Shown here piece by piece: positions 35,901-45,428 of a stretch of 64,000 bases of DNA (within the stretch, counting starts at the first letter, position 1; each line of letters begins with the position of its first letter). A program made the position numbers and the translations under genes. Below the pieces are notes generated by a model. The model had not been told where the DNA came from. It saw nothing but the letters and a program-made list of their open reading frames with translations, and did not search any database. The stretch comes from Tiliqua scincoides (Eukaryota > Chordata > Lepidosauria > Squamata > Scincidae): NCBI RefSeq assembly GCF_035046505.1, contig NC_089830.1, positions 21,259,379-21,323,378 of the forward strand. The letters run 5' to 3'.

Positions 35901-37594
35901 AGACTTTCCATAAAGACAAACATGTTTTGGGTGTGTTCATACACCATTCCACTCAATGTATACATTTGTAAATAAGCAGGTATTACAGAAATGCAGTTTT
36001 TGCAGTGCTCTGTTGAGATATTGTGAGCCTGATAGTGTTCCTGAAAATTCCTGATGCTTGAAGGGGGGCCTTCAAAATACTCACACATCCCCTTCTACTT
36101 TTTTTATAGAATGGCGGTAGCTTTGATGGCAACAAAGTGGGTGATGACAGTTTCAACAACAACGGCGTAAGTACCAGAGACCTGCCATTGGCACCATCTC
36201 ATTGATTTACCAGTTCAACTGATCATGGGGATTTGAAAACTGGTTATCATGGGTTGGGTGTCTGGTGACATTCTTAACTCTTAGTACGTTTTCTCTCTTT
36301 TGCTGCAGAACTCTTTTGCAGTGGTAAGTATCAGCAAACACACGTGATGTAATTAATTACACAGCATGTAATGAGTCTGCGGAACTCCTTGCCACAGGAC
36401 TGGGCGATGGCATCTAGCTTGGATGCATATAAAAGGGAATTAGACAGATTGATGGAGGTAAAATCCATCACAGGCTACAAGCCATGAGAAGTAGGCTATC
36501 TCTGAATGCTGGATGGAAGGGAATGGCAGAAGGATGTAGGTATCTTGTTGTCTTGTGTGCTCCCTGAAGCATTTGGTAGGCCACTGTGAGATATAGGAAG
36601 CTGGACTAGATGGGCCTTTGGCTTGATCCAGCAGGGTTCTTCTTATGTTCTTAGGTTGCTAGCTGCAGGAACATTGAACCCCCCATCCCCAACTGAGTAG
36701 TGTCTAGGAACTGGAGAGAAACCATTGGCCACTGGAATGTCACATCAGCAACAGAGATGGTGCCCCCAGCAAGCACCAGGTTTATCTTTAGGAGGCCTGG
36801 TGCCCCTTGAAAGACCAGTCCCATTCCTCTGGGTGTCAGCCAGCTTCGCCTTTCTAAAACAAACAAGGCCAACATCATAACTCTGCAAGCTGATAGGAAA
36901 TGGATCCCCTAGCAGGCTGCCCCTGCAAACTTCCTTCCACTCTCAGAAGTGGGAAGCCACAATGAGCAAACATGTCCTGTCCTGATCTCTTTTCCAGAAC
37001 GGAGGCAGCTTTGATGGCAACAACGTGGGTTCCAACAGCTTCAACAACAACGGAGTAAGTACCAAAGATCCGTCAATGGCGGATTCCTTCACCTGACTAG
37101 CAGACCTTGACCGCTGCTCTCTCACTGCATGTTCCTGAGAGTCTGTACAACTCTTCGCAGTTGTGTTTGTGCAGGGATAACATGGTGTTTTTGTTTTGTT
37201 CCACAGAACACCTTCGACAGTCCCGACAATCCCGAGGTCTGGGTGAGTATGAGCAACCATCCCTTTGACCCCTCCCCAGTTAGCTATGGGGCGAGTGGAA
37301 TGGAGATGATGTTGTCCTCTGTGATAAGCCACCGGCTGTCCTAGAACTCTTGATATCCCATTGAGCTGCCTCCTCATGCAAGGAATGGCTGCATTTAGTT
37401 TTTTGTGTCTAGGGCTGCCCCAAGACCTCCTGGTTCTTTTGATAGCCTGTTAAATGCCACCCTCCCTTGCTTGTGGTGTGCCAGCCTCTGTTCTTCTCAG
37501 TCCCTGGATTGGAAGAGGAGGACGGGAGAAGAAGAGGGACTGTAGAGTAGTTTTCATTCTTGCTAATGTTCCTTTTCTTCTTTTACAGTATTAG
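23979..37594 (+). CDS. Gene A: secreted Asn/Gly-rich micro-exon protein, 18 exons, 229 aa
   Basis: Not recognised as a named family. Exon 1 (23979-24047) codes a signal peptide, MKAVAVFLVVCLLSLKGTKA, then APW. Exons 2-13 are three copies of a four-exon set: NGQSFDNNRVGSGSFNDNG (25491-25547, 29082-29138, 32628-32684), NGWGNGG (25838-25858, 29452-29472, 32997-33017), NGGSFDNNVGGSGSFNNNG (27116-27172, 30046-30102, 33502-33558) and NAFAV (28276-28290, 30870-30884, 34279-34293). Then come NGGSFDGNKVGDDSFNNNG (36110-36166), NSFAV (36309-36323), NGGSFDGNNVGSNSFNNNG (36998-37054), NTFDSPDNPEVW (37207-37242) and Tyr-stop (37589-37594). Every junction is phase 0 with AG acceptors and GTAAGT- or GTGAGT-type donors. 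Nearly all internal exons start with Asn. The mature product (~205 aa) has no Cys and no membrane segment, so it is probably secreted. A dermokine-like epithelial role is only a guess from the low-complexity, many-small-exon design. Confidence 0.77.
26580..27050 (+). mobile_element. Divergent CR1 LINE 3' end in gene A block 1
   Basis: GTGGAACTCCTTGCCACAGG, GATGCCTTTAAAAGGGGACA and a reworked 3' UTR (ATACAGGAAGCTGGAGAAGA) match the copy at 10795 at low identity. Parts recur in block 2 (29765-29975) and block 3 (33150-33430), so it predates the triplication. Confidence 0.75.
27395..28000 (-). mobile_element. Sauria-type SINE interrupted by a hAT MITE
   Basis: Reversed B box GATTTGAACCTGGATC and A box region CTTAAACCACTACACCA...CATCCTCGCTC are split by the MITE at 27599-27973. 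The same SINE is uninterrupted in blocks 2 and 3. Confidence 0.85.
27599..27973. mobile_element. hAT (Buster-type) MITE, 375 bp, block 1 only
   Basis: CAGGGGTGCTCACACTTTTT ... CCTATTGAGCACCCCTG. Perfect 8-bp duplication CACTACAC at 27591-27598 and 27974-27981. Empty sites are seen near 30570 and 33975. It contains a 90-bp palindromic MITE-like stretch at about 27735-27862. Confidence 0.93.
28692..31540 (+). repeat. Gene A duplicated block, copy 2
   Basis: Begins abruptly inside the block (AATCTGCCCAGACACC, matching 25087 and 32241), so it lacks the 5' ~600 bp seen in copies 1 and 3. It has lost much of the CR1 fragment between its second and third exons but keeps a longer version of the SINE at 30370-30590. 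Its four exons encode exactly the same peptides as the other copies. Confidence 0.8.
30370..30596 (-). mobile_element. Sauria-type SINE in block 2 (longest copy)
   Basis: Keeps the reversed 3' part CTATGCTGCCCTTCCTCCAA that blocks 1 and 3 lack, then the reversed B box and A box regions. Confidence 0.82.
31541..31623 (+). mobile_element. LINE 3' tail fragment between gene A blocks 2 and 3
   Basis: TTTTCAGCCACACTAGACGC ... CGAGACTGAAGGTTGCCAAC matches the ends of the LINE fragments at 48825 and 58612. Confidence 0.75.
31645..34848 (+). repeat. Gene A duplicated block, copy 3
   Basis: Full-length 5' side, four exons and SINE. The homologous 57-nt exons are spaced about 3.55 kb from copy 2. It lacks the CR1 part found at 26050-26760 of copy 1 and retains the empty site of the copy 1 hAT MITE. 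It is separated from copy 2 by an ~83-bp LINE tail. Confidence 0.8.
33800..33999 (-). mobile_element. Sauria-type SINE in block 3
   Basis: Same internal deletion as block 1; uninterrupted CACTACACCATCCTCGCTC. Confidence 0.82.
34851..34966. mobile_element. hAT MITE fragment (GTTTCTCAAAC family)
   Basis: ATGAATGGGGACCCACCTGA ... GTTTGAGAAACTCTG matches the right end of the element at 52871. It begins exactly where block 3 homology stops. Confidence 0.6.
35150..35660 (+). repeat. Older partial copy of the gene A block end
   Basis: Sequence from GGATTAAAACCAGGCCATCT through CACTGAATGTAGCAGCTCC to a TCTAGTGG motif matches the right ends of blocks 2 and 3 (about 31270-31540) at clearly lower identity, with a hAT-type MITE inside at about 35356-35590. 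It indicates that the downstream exons (36110-37054) stem from an earlier round of the same duplication. Confidence 0.6.
35356..35590. mobile_element. hAT MITE (TTTTCAA family)
   Basis: CAGCGATTTTCAATCACTGT ... GATTGAAAACTGC. Same orientation as 21715; target duplications unclear. It sits inside the older gene A block copy. Confidence 0.65.
36370..36656 (+). mobile_element. CR1-type LINE 3' end in a gene A intron
   Basis: GCGGAACTCCTTGCCACAGG through ATATAGGAAGCTGGACTAGA to the TTCTTATGTTCTTAGG tail. Confidence 0.8.
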
Positions 37595-37745
37595 GGACCC
37601 AGAAGTCCACCACAACAGCCTTCCAGATGCTCTCCATCCTGCCTTTTCCGTCATGCCCTATTGGACACAGGGTAGATTCTCCTTTCTCCGCTGCTGTCCC
37701 CAATCCCTTTTGCAAATAAAGAATCCCTACTTTACACACTCCTGC
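37595..37745 (+). other. Gene A 3' UTR and polyadenylation signal
   Basis: The last exon begins at 37589 after a TTTTACAG acceptor, codes one Tyr and TAG, and runs on as 3' UTR. AATAAA lies at 37715-37720, with cleavage expected about 15-25 bases later. The short UTR resembles that of gene B. Confidence 0.6.
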
Positions 37746-38385
37746 CTGTTCAGACCAATGTGCTTGTTAGTGTGGTTTGAGTGGCCGCTAGAACTACAAC
37801 AGCCTACTAATAAGAACATGGAAAGAGCCCTTTGGATATCACAGAAGTTTCATATAGTTGAACATCCTTTTTCCTGTATTGTGAAGCTTCAGGCCTGACC
37901 ACTCAGAAAGGCAATTGTCCTCCCCCATGCTTTTCTTTCTTTTGCAAGTGGTATTCACTGATACACTGCACCTGGAGCTGGAGGTTCTACATAGTTTTCA
38001 TGGCAAACAGCTGTCGATTGCTTCACTAAGCTGTCCAGCTTAAAAACATGGATGGTCTGGTCACCCTACAGGTATTCTTGGGTGACTGGAACGTGTCTAG
38101 GCAGTAGATTGTTTTGGGATGTGTACTCTACCAGTCAGACACTTGGAAGCTCTCAGAATGGCTTTTAACAGAGAAGTGTAGGGGAGGCATCCATTAGATC
38201 TTGCACTTTGAATTCAGAGTAGCTGTCTGACCATAGTAACATTCCACAGGACACCCCTATAAACATCCTTTTGTGCCAGAATACCACAATGCTAGGGTTT
38301 TGGCCTGACCGCTACAGTGTCTGAATGAAGACCATCCAAGAACACATCTGATTCCCCCCCTCCACACACACACTCCTAAAGAACA
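37746..38385. other. Intergenic sequence after gene A
   Basis: Nothing recognised; the open frames are short. Confidence 0.35.
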
Positions 38386-38705
38386 TAAGAAGAGCCCTGC
38401 TGGATCAGGCCAAGGTTCATCTAATCCAGCTTCCTGAATCTCACAGTGGCCCACCATATGCCTCCGGGACAAGACAAACAGATAGCTAAATCCCCTCTCC
38501 TAGGTATCTGGCATTCAGACATAGCTTACCTCTAAAACGTAACAGTTGCGTACAGTCATCATGACTTGTAACCTCTGCTGGACTTTTTTCATCCATCAAC
38601 CAATATCCTTTGAAAGGCATATATGGTGCCATTGCCATATCCTGTGGTAAGGAGTTCCACAGATTAACATCATACTGGGTAAATAAATATTTCCTTTGAA
38701 TGTAG
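38386..38705 (-). mobile_element. CR1-type LINE 3' end, minus strand
   Basis: AACATAAGAAGAGCCCTGCT ... CCTGTGGTAAGGAGTTCCAC, a more diverged copy. Confidence 0.75.
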
Positions 38706-38899
38706 TGTGGAAGTGGTGTGTAGGCTTCAAACTGAAAAGCCTGCTCACCACTTTTTTCTTATCAAAACGCCCCTGGTGAGCTTCCTAGCTGCCCCAGAAT
38801 TCCATGCAAGGTGGGGGGACCAGAGATCATACAGGTCAGTCATTAACCAAACACCTGCACGCATCAGAGAGTCCACCTGGCCAAGCCAGCCCCTGAACC

Positions 38900-39330
38900 C
38901 TCAGTACTAGTGGGCATGCTCAGTCCACCATTGGGGATAGATGGGACACAGACCCACAGCAACTGGGGACAGCACTCTTTCCATGGTTCAAGAACAGAAA
39001 CTTCTTTATTACCTTCATACAGTATTTACAAAATTGTACTTAATTACACTTAATTACCACTGGGAAGAGTATGCATCAACGTTTGGCTACACTAAGTTAA
39101 ATTCTTGGTCCCAAACCAATTATCCTGTTTATCTTTGGTGGAATGTATGCTGTTTTATAGACCAGCAGTGTGTTTGCCAGGTGCCTGGCTGCTGTTGACT
39201 GCTCAAAACAAACAGCAATAATTTCTTTTTTTTAAAAAAAACACAAAAAAACCTTCAGTCTATAATAAGCTTATATATTAATCCTCTGAAACTTCCTGCT
39301 ATTGAGGGATGTGCTAGATACAGGACAAAA
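38900..39330. repeat. Unclassified interspersed repeat, copy 1
   Basis: The core CTGTTTATCTTTGGTGGAAT, TTTATAGACCAGCAGTG, CAGGTGCCTGGCTGCTG recurs near 40320 and 42010. The (T/C)TTTATTA upstream could be a reversed polyadenylation signal. Confidence 0.5.
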
Positions 39331-39719
39331 ACACACCCCCAGCTACACATACCTCACTACAAGTGGAAGTGACAGAGCCCAGTATTACCTCAGGAAGTAG
39401 ACACGGGGTGCCATGGGAACTCCCATGACGGACTTTCCCCATGGCCCCCAGCAAATGGTTCTTGATAAGCTTCTAAGACGCTCCAGGGTCCCCCAACCCA
39501 CAGTTTAACAAATACAATATTACCCTGATGTTTCCACATTTGTTTGCAGTGATCATTTGAGATATATTTACAATCTATGGAAATATTTGGTATAGTGACA
39601 ACTTCTGTTTCCTTCGTTAAAGGATGTCGATGTCTTGAAAACAGTTAGCACTGTCAATAATTCAACTGGAATTGAACATTTTCAGTCTGCACTGTACTCT
39701 TTCAACTACGTGGGAGGGG

Positions 39720-39930
39720 GGGAGCTAAATTAAGTTATATACCACCCATCCAGTAAGGGGTTGAGGGTGGCACACATTGCTCAACAACCCTGTGAGGTAG
39801 GTTAGGCTAAAAGACAGTGAGTTCCACTAAAAAGCACCCATAAAACTTGATGGCTAAGTAGGATTTAAACACAGATACCCATGTTCTAATGTGCTCCAAC
39901 CACTACGCCACACTGCCTGTCTTAAAAACG
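39720..39930 (-). mobile_element. Sauria-type tRNA SINE, old copy
   Basis: ACAACCCTGTGAGGTAGGTT, GGATTTAAACACAGATACC and CAACCACTACGCCACACTG. Confidence 0.6.
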
Positions 39931-40304
39931 TAGCTCTTAGGTCATTAAAGTCTTTTTAAAGTGCCCAGTGCATATGCTAGCCTCATTGGCAATCAGGCCT
40001 TAATTATAGACCTGCATTGGAGGGGGAAAGAGTGCAGTGAATCGCAATGAATGAAGATGTTCTTTTATTCTTTGAAAGTGTTTCATCTCTGGAAAGTAGG
40101 TAGGGAGATTGCAACCAATGCGCCATCGTGTGGCTGAGAGGCAGAATTGCAGCCAAAAACACTGAAAAATGAATTTTTTTTCTTTAAGTTTTCTTTAAGA
40201 CAGGAGGATTGAGTGAATTTATCATCCAAGTTCTAACCTTGGGATTCCATCAGATTTCATCCAACTCACCAATATCGTGCTGTCGCAAATTGGGTGACAG
40301 CGGT

Positions 40305-40410
40305 TCAATGTCTCCAGTCGAGTACTGTTTATCTTTGGAGGAACCCATGCTGCTTTATAGACCAACATTGTTTGCCTGGGTGCTGCCTACTTAGAATAAA
40401 CAGAAATTAC
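40305..40410. repeat. Unclassified interspersed repeat, copy 2
   Basis: ACTGTTTATCTTTGGAGGAA ... GCTTTATAGACCAACATTG. See 38900. Confidence 0.5.
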
Positions 40411-40649
40411 GAAAATGCCATAAATCTGTACATTGAAGGACCATGTGAAAGGTTGCCCCTGTCACGTCCGTGTGCTGCTCTGAACAATGGCATCTTCGAT
40501 AGCCATATTCATTCATTCCAAAGAACAAACGTGCCAGAGATTTCAATGTTGATCAGCATATCATCCTTTTTTTGGTTTAGTCTGAGCCAAGGGGTCTGAC
40601 CGATTAGCACCAAAAAGCCCCCCCCCCCGGTGAATATTTCACAGATGTT

Positions 40650-41095
40650 TTCAAGAAGCCCAAAGTCCACCTGATACTTCATGTCTGCCCTGCTAAAACT
40701 CAATCCAATAGGTACGAATGGCAAAAGAGGAGTTTCTGGCTGGACATCAGGAAGAAATTTTTGATGGTCAGGTAGGTTTGGCAGTGGATCAGGTTGCCAA
40801 GAGAGGTGGGAATAGATTCTCCTTCTCCAGAGAGCTTCAAACACAAGTTTGACAGGAACCTGCTGCTCTGGAAAGATTTCTTGCTACAGACAATAAGAAC
40901 GTAAGAAGAGCACTGCTGGATCAGGCCAAAGGCCCATCTAGTCCAGCTTCCTGTATCTCACTGTGGCCATTCAGATACCTCGGAGAGCACACAAGACAAC
41001 AGGAGATCTGCATCCTTGTCTGGACTGGACTAGATGGTTGGACTAATGACCTTGACGGTCCCTTCTAACTCCCTTCTAACTCTATGATTCTTCCA
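40650..41095 (+). mobile_element. Classical amniote CR1 LINE, interrupted
   Basis: Ends TGGACTAGATGGTTGGACTA ... CTTCTAACTCTATGATTCTT, the classical CR1 3' end (ATTCTATG type). A second, TTCTTATG-type CR1 end lies inside it at about 40888-41010 in reverse. Confidence 0.78.
40888..41010 (-). mobile_element. CR1-type (TTCTTATG) LINE end nested in older CR1
   Basis: AATAAGAACGTAAGAAGAGC ... TCCTGTATCTCACTGTGGCC, inserted within the classical CR1 3' UTR. Confidence 0.72.
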
Positions 41096-42009
41096 TATGA
41101 AGAATGAAATGAAACCTTTCCAATGAAACATTCCAGGAATGTTCTCAATAAAGTTTCTTCACTATTCCTGACCTTTTCGTTGAGAGGCTCCTAGACAAGT
41201 TTCTAAGAAATGTCAGTGTTCCCAGTGACACACATATGACCTTACCTTCACCCCTTGTGTTCATTCCTTATCCAAGAACCATAAGCACTCAAGGCATAGA
41301 AGAGTGGCAGGATAAAATGATTGCCTTAAAACTATGTAGGCTTACGCAAAATGTGAATTCTAGTCTTCACATAGTCTATGCAAACATTTTCTGAGATCCC
41401 AGGAAATTTCCAGCTTCCATCCTTTGGCTCCCAGGCCCCCATTTTTGACCCTGGGCCCAGGTATGATGTACTCCCTGCACCCCACTCTCATGGGCCCTGG
41501 TGAGATCAGAAAATGTGAGATCCCAAGAAATTTTCAGGTCCCCTTCTGTGACTCCTCCCCCCCCCCCCCGCTTTCGACCCTCATATGGGCCCTGAATTGC
41601 TCACAGAAAGAGAGGCAGTTGATGTGTGATATGAACACTGCGTCACCCCAAGGATGGTACCAGCACAAGATTCTTGACACCTCACAGATGTCTGTTAGGA
41701 CCATTTAACCACATTATGGCTCAAGTTTCAACATATTCCTCTGCCCCGCCTCTAATTACTGGGTGTGAGTGCCATGTTCCAGTGATAACAGCAGCAGTTG
41801 AGGTCCCTATATGACAAAGGATTACCAAATCAACTGACTGGGCCCCATATTGCTTCCAATTATGGCATGGTCATTGCTTCTGGGAAGCTCACAAGCTCAG
41901 TCTTGAGATAGTGCCCTGACATTGGTCCAGAAACATCTCCTCTCCTCTCTGGTCCTAACTCAGAGTCTGAACTGAGAGTCCACCCAAGAATGGCCCTTAT
42001 TCCTATCCA

Positions 42010-42215
42010 CTGAAAGGCTAGTTTGGTCCCAGCTCTCTGTCCCAAACCAAGTGGCCTGTTGATCTTTGGTGGGACTAATGCTGATTTATAGACCAGGACT
42101 GTTTGCTCGGGTGCCTGCCTGCTGTCTCCTACTATGACTAAGTGGCAATTTTAAAACAGCCTGTAAGTTTATAATGCCTATAGGTCAAATAACCCTGCTC
42201 CTCAAACATCCTGCT
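42010..42215. repeat. Unclassified interspersed repeat, copy 3
   Basis: GTTGATCTTTGGTGGGACTA, GATTTATAGACCAGGACTG, GGTGCCTGCCTGCTG. See 38900. Confidence 0.5.
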
Positions 42216-42369
42216 GTCTCTCCAAGTTGCCCTTACCTGAAATGACTTGGGGAAAACGTCACTAGTTTTGCTCAGATGATACTCATTCTGTCCAACTGGC
42301 TTCACATAATTTCCGGTACATGTGCTGCTGGGACATGCATGACTTAACCCGCACCTCACTTCCTGATAG

Positions 42370-42535
42370 TGCAATCCTATCCCCCCACCGGATCTGGCAC
42401 ATTGTCCCTATACTGGCTCAGAGTGTAGCACATTTGTTCAGGAGCCGGCATCGTTGGCCCAATGGCCTGCCCCAGCCTGCTGGCACTGCATCTTGGAGCA
42501 GTGCTGGCCAGCATTGGTAAGATTTAGCCAGATGG
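42370..42535. mobile_element. Possible inverted-repeat MITE (CCAGCAC family)
   Basis: GTGCAATCCTATCCCCCCAC and GCACATTTGTTC; weak match to the 22303 copy. Confidence 0.4.
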
Positions 42536-43076
42536 CCCAGGGGTGGGGGGGGGGGGGAGGAGAGAGATAGGGAGGGGGTGTTTTTAGTGGGGAGGGTAGA
42601 ACTGTTGCAAGGTCAAAAGCAAACTCAGTAGGCAAGAGTGGTGATCTTCCACTGTTCTCTTATCTGGATGCTAAGCATTCCTTGCTATTTTTAGAGCTAC
42701 CAACCTGCGGCTTTCAAACCCTCTTTTCACCGAGAAGTGAAATGGATTTAAGCTTCATTTTCCCTTTAAGCTGCTAAGCATGTGAACGTGGAATTTTAAA
42801 CTAATAATTGCTTTGTGAGCATGCTGAGCACTTAGGTTTTTAAACATTTGATTTGTTCGCATCAGTGGCTTTCATGACCCTGTATCAGAACAAGGGGTGG
42901 AACAGGCCCATGAGAAGGTCGGTTTGGCAGAGAAAGCCTCCGCTGTATCCTAAATTCCCTCCCAGCCCAGTCAGCTTTATACTGGGCTTCCCAGATCTGC
43001 ACCAGCTAAATCATTGGCGTGGATCCAAGAAGCCTCATAGGGGTGTCCGGGGTGTTACATGGGGTAAGGGGAAATA

Positions 43077-43382
43077 CTGTATTTTTCGCTCCATAAGACG
43101 CACTTCCCCCCCCCCAATAAAAGTGGGGGGGAAAGTGTGTGCATCTTATGGAGCGAATACTGGGGGCAAGGTCTGCACCGGGGGCAAGATCCTCATTTGC
43201 ACAGGCGCCACAGGGGGTGGGCAGGTGGAGAACAAAGGGGGCAAGGTCCGCACCGGGGGCAAGGTCCTCATTTGCGCAGGTGCCACAGGGGGAGGGCAGG
43301 CTTACTTTAAAAGTAAGTTTTCCTCCTCTAAAAACTAGGTATGTCTTATGGTCAGGTGCGTCTTATGGAGCGAAAAATACGG
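43077..43382. mobile_element. TA-flanked MITE with internal duplication, 306 bp
   Basis: CTGTATTTTTCGCTCCATAA and TTATGGAGCGAAAAATACGG form ~28-bp terminal inverted repeats, flanked by TA on both sides. The interior has two copies of a ~75-bp unit (GCACCGGGGGCAAG, CCTCATTTGC, GCCACAGGGGG). Confidence 0.82.
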
Positions 43383-43536
43383 TATATCCCCTTAGCCCAA
43401 GGAGACCTCCAGCCACCTCCTAACCTGCCCTGGATACAGGCCATGCAGCCTGGTTGTGCTGGCGCAGGTGAGAACTGGGCTGTGAGTTACTTTTCTCAGT
43501 TATGTGGATAGCAATTCACCACACTGGGGCCGGGAG

Positions 43537-43885
43537 CAGTGGCATCAACTAGGGTTTGTGTTACCCAGAGCAGGAGGCCAGCATGTCACCCCTAGGATGG
43601 ACCTCCTCCCATGCAGGGGGTGAGGCAGTGCCCCAGGCAGTGGGCGTGGTGATGTGTCATTGCCCTGCCCCCACTGACTTTTGGTTATAACTTTTGATAG
43701 AATAGAGATATTTCAGTGCAGTTTGTTTCATTACATTCTGCATTAAATTAAACATCAAATGATATATAACATTATAGTATTTTTTTTCAAGAATACCAAG
43801 ATTTTAAAAATGTTGGCCAGTAGTGGTGTCACCTCCCCTGTGCACAACACCTGGTGTGACCCACACACCCCTAGCTATGCCACTG
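43537..43885. mobile_element. hAT-like MITE (CAGTGGCATC family), complete copy
   Basis: CAGTGGCATCAACTAGGGTT ... CCCCTAGCTATGCCACTG. Flanks GCCGGGAG and GCCCAGAG agree at 6 of 8 positions. Confidence 0.75.
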
Positions 43886-43984
43886 GCCCAGAGGCTCACG
43901 TATTAAGAGCTGCATGTCGATTAGCAAGTAGCCTGGGGCTTAAAAGGCCTGGGGTCAGGGTATCTAAAGAACCACCTAATGTCA

Positions 43985-44180
43985 TATGAATCTGCCCACC
44001 CTACGAGATCTTTTAGGGAGGCTCTCTTGGAAGTTCTGCTACTGTTGAAGTGCAGCAAGTGATGACCTGTGAGAGGGCCTTCTCAGTGATGGCCCCCTAT
44101 GATACGTAGAACTCCTTTCTCTTGGTGGTGCAGTTGGTGTCCTCTTTTTGCAAGACCTTTCCCCACCAGCTGGTTCACTA
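43985..44180 (+). mobile_element. L2-like LINE fragment
   Basis: GTGAGAGGGCCTTCTCAGTG and GTAGAACTCCTTTCTCTTGG encode traces of the L2/CR1 C-terminal RAFS...WNSLP region. Confidence 0.5.
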
Positions 44181-44329
44181 ATTCACTAGGTCTTCACAGA
44201 TAGGTTGTGTGTCTGTGTCTTTATATACATATGAACACCAGATACCCTGCACTTCCACACCCTTAGGAGGAAAAATATTTCTAAAAGGAGGTCTAAAGGG
44301 GAGGTCTAAAGGAGGACTAAAGGGCAGGA

Positions 44330-44650
44330 GGTCTGGTCTAGAGGGTTGAGCCTCCATTTGCCTGAAGATAACATCCGAAGGTCGCCGGTTTGAGGCCACC
44401 GGCACCGTGCGACCTTGAAGCAGCTGACAAGCTGAGCCGAGCTATTCCATCTGCTCTGAGCGTGGGAGGATGGAGGCCAGAATGTGCGACCAGATCAAGA
44501 AAGAAACACCTGAATGTTGTGGTTTCTTGAAAGATAGAAACCTTCTTTCAAATTGTAAAAATCCCTTCGGGGATTTAAATTGCCTGCCTATGTAAACCGC
44601 CTTGAATAAAGTCGGAGGAGAAATCTGAGGACCAAGAAAGGCAGTATAGA
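44330..44650 (+). mobile_element. tRNA-derived SINE, second copy
   Basis: Box A region TGGTCTAGAGGGTTGAGCC, box B GGTCGCCGGTTTGAGGCC, and body ending TAAACCGCCTTGAATAAAG. Its tail is interrupted by the MITE at 44655; the TTA microsatellite at 44900-44955 is the rest of the tail. Confidence 0.82.
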
Positions 44651-44654
44651 AATA

Positions 44655-44892
44655 CAGTGATGCCTCGCAAGACGAATGCCTCGCGCAACGAAAAACTCGC
44701 AAGACGAAAGCGTTTTGCGATTTTTTTGGTGACCCGCAAGACAAATTTTTCTATGGCCGTGCTTCGCAAGACGAATTTTTTTGCATTTTTTTTGGTTTGT
44801 TTGCAGTTTGCAGTGATGCCTCGCAAAACGAAATTTTCGCAATACGAAATGACTCGCGGAACGAATTAATTTCATCTTGCGAGGCATCACTG
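44655..44892. mobile_element. Tigger/pogo-like MITE, 238 bp
   Basis: CAGTGATGCCTCGCAAGACG and CATCTTGCGAGGCATCACTG form a long terminal inverted repeat with one mismatch in the first 22, flanked by TA (44653-44654 and 44893-44894). The interior repeats the GCAAGACGAA motif. It sits inside the SINE tail. Confidence 0.9.
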
Positions 44893-44897
44893 TACCT

Positions 44898-44899
<2 letters not shown>

Positions 44900-44955
<56 letters not shown>
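44900..44955. repeat. (TTA)n microsatellite (SINE tail)
   Basis: About 18 TTA/ATT units. Confidence 0.95.
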
Positions 44956-45287
44956 AAGGACATGGCCAAGGACATTTACTTAAATCAAGACAATAAAAAT
45001 ATAGATATTGCTGGGGAACAACCCTTCTCTGTAGTCACCATTCAAAGCATTCAGTAGATTATCTATGGAAAGAGAAGGCAAAAGAATTGGAAATTATTTC
45101 CTATACTACTGTGTATATCTGAAGGATCATCCTATATAATAAAAAACATAAAGGTGAGAGCAGAGCAAACAGAAGTGGGGAGGAAAAGGGTGTCACCCAG
45201 TGGGTCACAGGGTCAGAAGTGATTCACAAGAACATTCCGGGAAAGGCAAGAGGGCAGGACTCTGGGGTGTGGAAGAAGAGACTGGAG

Positions 45288-45384
45288 AAGCAAGCATTGG
45301 TCCACGCAGAGGTTGAATTGCTGGGCTTGGCTTGCAGAGATTGGCACTGCTCCAGAGGGCACCAGGCATAAATAGAGCCTCCTC
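45288..45384 (+). promoter_or_regulatory. Promoter block of gene B
   Basis: Matches the gene A promoter block: GGGCTTGG, GGCACTG, CCAG and CATAAATAGAGCCT, with CATAAATA at 45367-45374. It lies about 55 bp before the gene B start codon. Confidence 0.7.
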
Positions 45385-45428
45385 TTGGCCTTTGCTCACA
45401 ACTTTGGTTGTGAGAGAGCAACGCAAAG

